From: an uncultured Gemmatimonadota bacterium
GTDB lineage: Bacteria > Gemmatimonadota > Gemmatimonadetes > Gemmatimonadales > Gemmatimonadaceae
Direction of reading: 5' to 3'
Length of the DNA: 10,348 nucleotides
Assembly (NCBI GenBank): GCA_946479995.1
Contig: CAMLIU010000028.1
Coordinates: 1-10,348, forward strand
The stretch's first letter is position 1; every line of letters starts with the position of its first letter. Below the pieces are notes generated by a model. That model did not search any database and was not told the origin of the DNA. It worked only from the letters and a program-made list of their open reading frames with translations. The position numbers were made by a program, and so were the translations under genes. This document shows positions 1 through 6,700 of this stretch, piece by piece.

Positions 1-53
1 GTGAAGTTGTTCACCACCAGCGTGGAGACGAAGATCCAGGCGAGGTTGCTCAT
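1..53 (-). CDS. rnfA: RnfA, electron transport complex membrane subunit (5' end only)
   Basis: The first 17 codons of a gene that leaves the window at its left edge. The visible peptide, MSNLAWIFVSTLVVNNF, matches the start of RnfA, whose first membrane helix carries a VNNF motif. RnfA and RnfE are homologous six-helix membrane proteins at the core of the Rnf pump. By analogy with the Nqr complex, they share a [2Fe-2S] cluster in the membrane through conserved cysteines, and those of RnfA lie outside this window. The ATG overlaps the rnfE TGA (ATGA at 50-53), and a GGGAGG ribosome site sits 7 bases upstream. Identity rests on the short N-terminus plus its position directly after rnfE in an Rnf operon. 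Confidence 0.87.
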   Translation of the reverse strand, partial: MSNLAWIFVSTLVVNNF

Positions 54-766
54 GCGACGGCCTCCCGGCGACGGCGGCGCAGCTCGGCCAGCCATGCCAC
101 CGCCATGAGCAGCAGCCCGAGCGTGAAGAACCCGCCCGGCGGCAGCACCATGAACACCCACGGCTCCCAGTGCGGACCCATCACGTCGAAGCCGAGGAGC
201 GAGCCGCGGCCGAGCAGCTCGCGGATGGCGCTCATCGCCGACAGCGAGAGCGTGAAGCCGAGTCCCATCCCCAGTCCGTCTGCCACCGCGCGCACCGGTC
301 CGACCTTGGCCGCGAACGCCTCGGCGCGGCCGAGCAGCAGGCAGTTGGCGACGATGAGCGGGATGAACGGACCGAGCGCCTTGCTGATCTCGGGGAAGGT
401 TGCCGCGAGGAGCAGGTCGGCGAGGGTGACGAAGGTCGCGATGATCAGGATGTACGAGGTGATGCGCACCTCGTGGGCGATGTACTTCCGGAACAGCGAG
501 ACGAAGAGTCCCGAGCCCACCAGCACGAAGGTGGTCGCGAGCCCCATCGCGATGCCGTTGGCCATCACGTTCGTGACGGCCATCGTCGGGCACATGCCGA
601 GCATCTGCACGAGCACCGGGTTCTCCTTCGCGATGCCGCGCCAGGTGTCGGCCCAGAGCGGGGCAGGGGGCGGCGCGCCAGGGACGAACTCGGGCGCTGG
701 CGCCGCGGGAGGAGTCGGTGAGGGCGGCTCGTAGACCGGACGCGGGGGTGCGACGGTGGTGCTCAT
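50..766 (-). CDS. rnfE: RnfE, electron transport complex membrane subunit with Pro-rich N-terminus
   Basis: A 238-residue integral membrane subunit of the Rnf ferredoxin:NAD+ oxidoreductase. Seen in the sequence: about six hydrophobic segments between residues 50 and 225, the family signatures ENPVLVQMLGMCPTMAVT (48-65) and ANCLLLGRAEAFA (140-152), and a basic C-terminus. By family knowledge, Cys59 and Cys142 are the conserved cysteines that, with their RnfA partners, hold the intramembrane [2Fe-2S] cluster. Residues 7-36 are half proline (15 of 30), an extension ahead of the usual start of the family. The reading frame stays open upstream, but this ATG is chosen because it overlaps the rnfG stop (ATGA at 763-766) and has GAGG 6 bases upstream. 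An internal start near residue 38 would remove the extension, but I saw no good ATG there. Confidence 0.95.
   Translation of the reverse strand: MSTTVAPPRPVYEPPSPTPPAAPAPEFVPGAPPPAPLWADTWRGIAKENPVLVQMLGMCPTMAVTNVMANGIAMGLATTFVLVGSGLFVSLFRKYIAHEVRITSYILIIATFVTLADLLLAATFPEISKALGPFIPLIVANCLLLGRAEAFAAKVGPVRAVADGLGMGLGFTLSLSAMSAIRELLGRGSLLGFDVMGPHWEPWVFMVLPPGGFFTLGLLLMAVAWLAELRRRRREAVA
61..66 (-). promoter_or_regulatory. Shine-Dalgarno site for rnfA
   Basis: GGGAGG on the minus strand, 7 bases before the rnfA ATG and inside the last codons of rnfE. It supports the rnfA start. Confidence 0.75.
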
Positions 767-1461
767 GCGCCACCTCGGCGCTCGTACGCGACGAGCAGCG
801 GCTGCCACTTCTCGATCGCGTGGTCGATGATGCGGATGACCGCTCGCGACGAGATCGTCGCGCCGGTGATGGTCTGCACCTCGTGCTCGCCAGTCGGCGC
901 GCGCCCCTTCACGCCGGTGAGCGGCGCGATCCGGCCGGCGAACTGCCCTCCGAAGGCCGAGTCGCGTTCGATCTTGTCCCCGAGCCCCGGCGTCTCCTTC
1001 TGGTCGAGCACCTTGAAGCCGATCAACCGTCCGCTCGCCGGCTCGAAGCCGATCATGAGCAGCACCTCCTCCTGGAAGCCCGGCTCCTGCGCCGTGATCG
1101 CCGCGCCGCTGGGCTTGCCCGACGCATCGAAGCCGAGGTACGCGTGCGGCAGCGTCTTGCGCTCGTCCGCCGACACGCGCTTCGTGAGGGCGCCTTTCAC
1201 CAGATAGACGGTGTCCCATCGCGCGGGCGCCGCGAGCACCTCGCGCACGGCGCCCGCTTCCTTCTGCGCGGCATAGCGCTCGATGGTCGGCAACGTGGCG
1301 CGGTACACGGCGACGACGAGGAGCCCCGCCGCCGCGCCGGCGATGCCGAGGGTGGCGAGCAGCCGCCAGGAGGACACCTCGGGCGCCTTCGCGGTTTCCG
1401 GCGCTGCGACCGGCTCGGTGGGCACAGCCGGCGGCGCGCAGTGTGGAGCGACGGATGTCAT
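763..1461 (-). CDS. rnfG: RnfG, covalent-FMN subunit of the Rnf complex
   Basis: A 232-residue subunit with one N-terminal membrane helix (about 32-53) and an FMN-binding domain expected on the outer face of the membrane. RnfG passes electrons between the intramembrane centres and RnfD. The flavinylation motif TGAT is at 199-202, so Thr202 is the predicted site of the phosphoester-linked FMN. Upstream of it, the family's ETPGLG motif is at 156-161. Attachment needs a flavin transferase (ApbE), which is not encoded in this window. Residues 1-30, before the helix, are rich in Pro and Ala. The frame is open far upstream, but this ATG overlaps the rnfD TGA (ATGA at 1458-1461), has GGAG 6 bases upstream, and gives the normal family length. 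Confidence 0.95.
   Translation of the reverse strand: MTSVAPHCAPPAVPTEPVAAPETAKAPEVSSWRLLATLGIAGAAAGLLVVAVYRATLPTIERYAAQKEAGAVREVLAAPARWDTVYLVKGALTKRVSADERKTLPHAYLGFDASGKPSGAAITAQEPGFQEEVLLMIGFEPASGRLIGFKVLDQKETPGLGDKIERDSAFGGQFAGRIAPLTGVKGRAPTGEHEVQTITGATISSRAVIRIIDHAIEKWQPLLVAYERRGGA
773..776 (-). promoter_or_regulatory. Shine-Dalgarno site for rnfE
   Basis: GAGG (within GAGGTG) lies 6 bases before the rnfE ATG, inside the end of rnfG. It decides the start in a frame that stays open for about 150 further codons upstream. Confidence 0.65.
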
Positions 1462-2453
1462 GCGACGCTCCGGACCCGGGTCCCGAACACCCGCGGCTGC
1501 GTCGCGCGGTTGATGAACGGCGTGAGCGCGTTCATGAAGAGCACGGCGTACATCATTCCCTCCGGCAGTCCGCCCCAGATGCGGATTACGACGACGAGGA
1601 CGCCGATGCCGACGCCGAACACCCAGCGCCCGCGATTCGTCACCGGCGAGGTCACCATGTCGGTGGCCATGTACACGGCGCCGAGCATCAGCCCGCCCGA
1701 GAAGAGCATGAACAGCGGATCGGGCTTCGACGGATCGGCGAGATGAAGGGCCGCGCTCACCACCGTGACCGTGGCGAGGATGCTCACGGGAATGCGCCAG
1801 TTGAGCCACCCCCGCCAGGCGAGGTACAGGCCGCCGGCGAGGATCACCAGCGCCGCCGTCTCGCCGAGCGAGCCGCCCGTGGTGCCGAGTACGAGGTCGC
1901 GCAGCGCCGTGCCGTGATGCTCGAACTTGAACAGGCCCAATGGCGTGGCGGAGGTGATGGCCGAGGGACGCGGATGCGTGAATGGAATCGTGAAGAGGTC
2001 CCCGCGTAGCGTGAAGAAGCTCCCACCGGCCTGTGGCCACGTGGTGATCGCCACCGGGAACGCCGCCTGGAGAAAGGCGCGACCGACCAGCGCCGGGTTG
2101 AACACGTTCTGTCCCAGCCCTCCCCACACCGACTTGCCGAACACGATCGCGAACGCCGCACCGAGCGCCGTCATCCAGAGGGGAAAGCCGGCTGGCAGGG
2201 TGAGCCCGAGCAGCAGCCCGGTGATGGTCGCCGAGCCATCGGCGATGGCGCCGCCCTTGCCCGTCGCGCGCTCCGCGAGCAGGGCGAACAGCACCGCGAC
2301 GCTCACCTGGAGCAGCGCGCTCACGCCGAAGAACAGCGCCGACGCGGCGACGACCGGAACGAGGCTCGCCACCACGTGCCACATGATGCGCGGCACCGAG
2401 TCCTGCGCGCGAAGGTGGGGCGACGCCGTGACGATCAGCCGTTCGTTCGTCAT
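1458..2453 (-). CDS. rnfD: RnfD, covalent-FMN membrane subunit of the Rnf complex
   Basis: A 331-residue polytopic membrane protein, homologous to NqrB, that carries a covalently bound FMN and forms part of the ion-translocating core. Visible family features are the N-terminal SPHLR motif (11-15), the VFGKSVWGGLGQNVFNPALVGRAF stretch around 104-127, the flavinylation segment TSATPL (168-172 with Thr170 the expected FMN attachment residue), and the C-terminal ATDMVTSP (263-270). The flavinylation motif reads S-A-T where many Rnf and Nqr proteins have S-G-A-T; the Thr is kept. Many hydrophobic segments span 25-310. The chosen ATG overlaps the rnfC TGA (ATGA at 2450-2453) and has GGGAGGTG just upstream. 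An upstream start 31 codons earlier would lie deep inside rnfC and adds no family sequence. Confidence 0.95.
   Translation of the reverse strand: MTNERLIVTASPHLRAQDSVPRIMWHVVASLVPVVAASALFFGVSALLQVSVAVLFALLAERATGKGGAIADGSATITGLLLGLTLPAGFPLWMTALGAAFAIVFGKSVWGGLGQNVFNPALVGRAFLQAAFPVAITTWPQAGGSFFTLRGDLFTIPFTHPRPSAITSATPLGLFKFEHHGTALRDLVLGTTGGSLGETAALVILAGGLYLAWRGWLNWRIPVSILATVTVVSAALHLADPSKPDPLFMLFSGGLMLGAVYMATDMVTSPVTNRGRWVFGVGIGVLVVVIRIWGGLPEGMMYAVLFMNALTPFINRATQPRVFGTRVRSVA
1468..1471 (-). promoter_or_regulatory. Shine-Dalgarno site for rnfG
   Basis: GGAG lies 6 bases before the rnfG ATG. It is the weakest of the series, but with the ATGA overlap it fixes the start of rnfG in a frame open far upstream. 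Confidence 0.55.
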
Positions 2454-3784
2454 GCGGCACCTCCCGCGGGCGCGCGGCGCAGCGCCAGCTTGCTCGCCTG
2501 GAACAGCTGCGACAGCGGAATGTTGGACGGGCAGACGTACGCGCACGAACCGCAGAGCATGCAGTCGGCGAGGTGCAGCTCGGCCATCTCCTCGTAGCGC
2601 TGCACGCGCGCGTAGTCGCCGAGCAGTGACGGGTTGAGGAACACCGGACAGGCGTCCAGGCAGCGGCCGCAGTGGATGCAGGGATAGACCGTCTCCGAGC
2701 GTGTCTCGCTCCGGTCGAGCACGACGACCCCCGTCGTCCCCTTGATCACCGGCGCATCGAGGTTGGCCTGCGCCTGTCCCATCATCGGCCCGCCGATGAT
2801 CACTTCGGCCGCCGTCGGCGTGACTCCGTCACAGTGGGCGAGCAGGTCGCGCAGCTTGGTGCCCACCGGGACGATGAGGTTGGCCGGACGGCGCAGGCCA
2901 TGTCCCGACACCGTGACGATGCGCTCGATCAGCGGCAGGCCGGTGTCGAACACCTCGGCGATCGCCGACACCGACCCGACGTTCTGCACCACCACGCCGA
3001 CGCTCACCGGCAGCTTCCCCGACGGAACCTCCACCCCCGTGACGGCGTGGATGAGCATCTTCTCGGCGCCCTGCGGATACTTCACCGTGAGCGGCAGGAT
3101 CCGGATGTCCAGGTCGTACGGGCGCGTGCGGTCCAACGCCTCGATGGCGTCCGGCTTGTTGCGCTCAACGCCGATCACGCAGCGCGAGACGCCGAGGCAG
3201 GCCATCATGATGCGGATGCCGAAGTGCACGCGCTCCGGCATCTCCGCCATCACACGGTGGTCGGAGGTGAGATACGGCTCGCACTCCGCGCCGTTGATGA
3301 TCAGCGTGTGCACGGAGAAGTCCTTCGGCGGCGCGAGCTTCACGTGGGTGGGGAACGCCGCGCCCCCGAGCCCGACCACGCCGGCATTCTGCACCGCGGC
3401 GATGACTTGCTCGGTGGAGAGCCCCTCCCACCGCGGCACCATCCGCGGACGGGGGATCTGCGGCGCGTAGCGGTCCACCCTGATGCGCACCGCCTCCGCC
3501 ATCGTGCCGTCGGGGTGCGGCCACCAGTCCACGTCCACCACCGTGCCGGCGGCCGACGCATGAATGGGGACGGACATGAAACCATCGGCGAGACCGACCG
3601 GGTCGCCGCGCTCCACGCGCTCGCCGACGCGCACGCACAGCTTCGCCGGCTTGCCCGCGTGCTGTCGCAGCGGGAGCACGATCTCGTCGGGGAAGGGCAT
3701 CCGGCGGATGGGAAGATGGCTCGTGAGCCCCTTCTCCTCCGGCGGGTGGACGCCATGGCGGAAGCCCGGGAAGACGGCGGTCAT
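2450..3784 (-). CDS. rnfC: RnfC, NADH/FMN and iron-sulfur subunit of the Rnf complex
   Basis: A 444-residue peripheral cytoplasmic subunit that exchanges electrons with NAD(H). In order: an N-terminal barrel domain with GVHPPEEKGLT (11-21), a complex-I 51-kDa-like FMN/NADH domain with GLGGAAFPTHVK (138-149) and INGAECEPYLTSDHRVM (163-179), an SLBB-type region (about 285-335), and two ferredoxin motifs. The first motif is Cys369-Cys372-Cys375 plus Cys379-Pro, and the second is Cys408-Cys411-Cys414 plus Cys418-Pro. All eight ligands are present, enough for two [4Fe-4S] clusters. The length matches the short RnfC form of anaerobes, not the proteobacterial form with a long repetitive tail. The ATG overlaps the PFOR stop by one base (TGATG at 3782-3786), and GAGAGG lies 8 bases upstream. 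The protein is complete, with nothing missing. Confidence 0.96.
   Translation of the reverse strand: MTAVFPGFRHGVHPPEEKGLTSHLPIRRMPFPDEIVLPLRQHAGKPAKLCVRVGERVERGDPVGLADGFMSVPIHASAAGTVVDVDWWPHPDGTMAEAVRIRVDRYAPQIPRPRMVPRWEGLSTEQVIAAVQNAGVVGLGGAAFPTHVKLAPPKDFSVHTLIINGAECEPYLTSDHRVMAEMPERVHFGIRIMMACLGVSRCVIGVERNKPDAIEALDRTRPYDLDIRILPLTVKYPQGAEKMLIHAVTGVEVPSGKLPVSVGVVVQNVGSVSAIAEVFDTGLPLIERIVTVSGHGLRRPANLIVPVGTKLRDLLAHCDGVTPTAAEVIIGGPMMGQAQANLDAPVIKGTTGVVVLDRSETRSETVYPCIHCGRCLDACPVFLNPSLLGDYARVQRYEEMAELHLADCMLCGSCAYVCPSNIPLSQLFQASKLALRRAPAGGAA
2458..2465 (-). promoter_or_regulatory. Shine-Dalgarno site for rnfD
   Basis: GGGAGGTG on the minus strand, its GGAGG core 6 bases before the rnfD ATG. 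This is a strong site that supports this ATG over the one 31 codons upstream. Confidence 0.75.
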
Positions 3785-6700
3785 CAGGCGAACCTCTCGG
3801 CCCGCTTGACCCACTTCGCGAGATCCTTCTCGTGTGGATCGAGCGGCGTGCCTGGGTGGATGATGGACACCGGACACCGTTCGGCGGCGAGCACGAGCTG
3901 CTGGAAGGTGCCGGCCGACGGATCCTTCACGTACGCCTGCTTGTCCGCGTTGTAGGCGAACATCCGGTTGTTGATCCCCGTGCACTCGTTGCAGCTCGTG
4001 CAGCGGATGGAATCGATCCACGGCTCGATGACGAGCGGTTCGTCCTCCGTCGCCGTGGCGGCGGCGCTGCCGGCTGGCGTCGCGGCGGTCGCAGTGGGCT
4101 CGGCGACGGCAGGCGCCGCCGGGGGAGCCCCAGCTGCAGCCGGTGACACCGCGGGCGTCGCGACCGCACTCACGGCTGGTGCCGCAGGTTCCTTCGCGGC
4201 GCTCGGCGTGGGCGTCGCCGTTGGCACCGTCGCCGGCGGCAGCGATGCCAGCAGCTCGGCCACCGCGGCCGACCCGCCAGCCGTGCGCATCAGCCCCTGC
4301 GCGAGGCGCTGCGCCAGCTTCGCGGGCAGCGTGGCGTTCAGCTCGGCTACCTTCGCCTCGTACTCCACGCGCAGCGTTTCGGCGCGCCGCGCGAGATCCG
4401 CCTCGAGCTCCGCCGCCACCGCATCGTGCACCGACATCGGGATCTCGATCCCCGCGAGCTGCCGGAGCTGCGACCAGAACTGCTGCCGCTCCTCGGCGAG
4501 GGTGACGATCTCCGGGGCCACGGCCAGGCGGCGAAGAGCGTGCTCCTTCGTCAGCGTGTAGATGAACGGCGTGTGCCCTTCACGGTCCGCGGCATCGGCG
4601 GCCACATACTCGTGGAACGGCATCGGCGACGGCGCGTCATCCTTCAGCGGATGGAAGTGCTGCTTGAAGCGCGCTTCCGTGGCGGCCCAGTCGGCCACCG
4701 TCACCGGCAGCTCCATGGTCCGCGATGCGCCCGTGTCGTCCACGTAGGCGAGCGTGTACGTCGGCCATGGATCTGACGGTGATGGATTTCCCTCGAGGCT
4801 CAGGCAGTCGGCGAAGCTCGAGCCCGCGTCCGGATCGTAGGTGAGGAACGGGAAGGCGCGGCTCTCGAGCGCGAGGCGCGCTGCATGCTGCGACCAGTCG
4901 TCGGCCAGCCCATGCTCAACCGGGCAGGGGGTGTACACGTTGATCAGCACCGGCCGGCGCTTGTGCAGCCCCTTCAGCACGCCGGCGAGCAGGTGCGATG
5001 CCGCGGCCTGCGACGTCTGGTGCACGTACGCGCTGCGATGTGCGATGGCGATGAGTGCGAGCTCCTTGCGCACCTCCGTCTTGCCGTGCTGCGACTTGCC
5101 ATAGGCGGACATGTCCGCCACCTGCCCGGTGAACCCCGACGTGCATGCCTGGCCGCCGGTGTTGGAGTACACCTGCGTGTCCAGCACCACCACGCGGATC
5201 GGCTTCCCGCTCGCCAGCAGTCGCGAGAGGTTCTGGAAGCCGATGTCGAGCATGGCGCCGTCGCCGCCCATGGCGACGATCGGCGGACAGAGCGCGAACT
5301 CATCGTCGGTGAACTGCTTCCAGTCGAGCGCGGCGAGGGCGGGCTCGTCACGCGCGGCATCGTAGCTGCCGGCGGCGAGCAGCTCCGCGCGGCGCACGGC
5401 AACGAACTCGTCGGCCATCTTCCGCATGTGCGCCTCGAACAGCCCGATGGCGATCGACGGCGAATCCTGGAAGAGATGATTGACCCAGGGGAAGGGATAC
5501 GGGTTGTATGGATACGTGCTTCCCCACACGGAGGAGCAGCCCGTGCTGTTGGCCATCCCCAGCGGCGCGCGTCCGTTGCCGCTCGGTCCCTCCACGTAGC
5601 GCCACTTCAGGTCGCGCAGCCGACGAAGCGTGTCGTCCAGCAGCTCACGCTCTTCCGGCGCCTGCTGCTCCAGCGTCGCGATCAGCTCGTCCAGGTGGGC
5701 CACCTGCTTCGCCACGCGCGGCTGCATGGACGCACTGATGGCCGAGACGATGAGGTGCACGGCCGTCTTCTCCCCGCAGCCCATGCAGGCACCGTCGCCG
5801 CCAACCATGGAGCGATAGGTGTCCTTCTTCAGGAGGAGCGAGGGGAGTACGCCAATGCCCTCGTCCACGTCGGCCACGTTCACGTAGCGGTCGTGCGTGT
5901 CGGGGAGGCGTTCGTGCACCTGCCAGTCCTGGCGCAGCTTCTCGAGCGCCGGTGTATCCTGCTGCACCGTGACCAGCGCGCCGTCGGGACACACGGCGAC
6001 GCACAGGTTGCATCCCTTGCACGCCTCGGGATTGACGAAGATGGAGAGCAGACCGCCGTTCCCCTTCTCCCGCCCCTCGACGGCATCGTAGAAGGGGCGC
6101 GTCCGTGCCACCGGCAGCTCGACGAGTCGCGCATTCACGATCGTGAACTCGTCCTCCGCCGCCGCCTTCTTCGCCGTGTCCCAGCCCAGCTTGTCCGTGA
6201 CGCTCCGATAGGCCGCCGACCATGCTTCCGCGAGCGGAACCGGCGGTTTCGCGTCGAGCAGCCTGCGTACTTCCTTCGCCCAGTGCTTCACGATGGGGCG
6301 CAGGCGCTCCATGCGCACGCCGTTCTCGGAGGCGTCGAGCGCCGTCGCCAGCAGCTGGTCTACGGTGTTCACCACCGCCGGGAGCGCCGAGTCCGGGCAT
6401 TGGGTCCAGCACTGCGCGCAGCCGGTGCACTTCGAGGCGATGAAGTGCGGGATCTCCATGCGGACCCCGCTCATGTCGCGCACCGCGCCGGTGGCGGCGG
6501 GGATCACGCTAAGGGCGGCGAAGGGATCGGCGATGCCGTCCTGGCCAAGCTGGCACATGGAGCACACCTGCTCCCAGAACCGGCCCGCGTTCGCCGGTCC
6601 CTCCTCCGCACCCTTCACCTCCAGCGAGGCGGGCATGTGTGGCACCGTGCCCGGCTCGTCGGCGGTCGGGAGCTCCTTCACCTCCACCGCCTTCACCTCG

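Noticed and set aside
1942..1950. RnfD flavinylation motif reading S-A-T instead of S-G-A-T, taken as a loss of FMN binding
   Set aside because: The acceptor Thr170 and the following Pro-Leu are intact, and S-A-T variants occur in RnfD families, so covalent FMN is still expected.
763..2460. A single 565-codon minus-strand frame spanning rnfD and rnfG, read as a fusion protein
   Set aside because: Only its last 232 codons (rnfG) look like a protein. The upstream part is out of frame with rnfD and composed of Arg-rich shadow sequence. The rnfG ATG has an overlap and a ribosome site.
2510..2720. Possible damage to RnfC's ferredoxin motifs, as in RnfB
   Set aside because: All eight cysteines (369, 372, 375, 379, 408, 411, 414, 418) are present with normal spacing.
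2672..3955. Plus-strand open frame of 427 codons opposite rnfC
   Set aside because: It is the antisense shadow of rnfC. The protein is Arg/His/Asp-rich with no motif, while the minus strand has complete RnfC signatures.
4036..4242. The Ala/Pro-coding stretch as a DNA tandem repeat
   Set aside because: Codons vary and I found no exact repeated unit. It is low-complexity coding sequence, not a repeat array.
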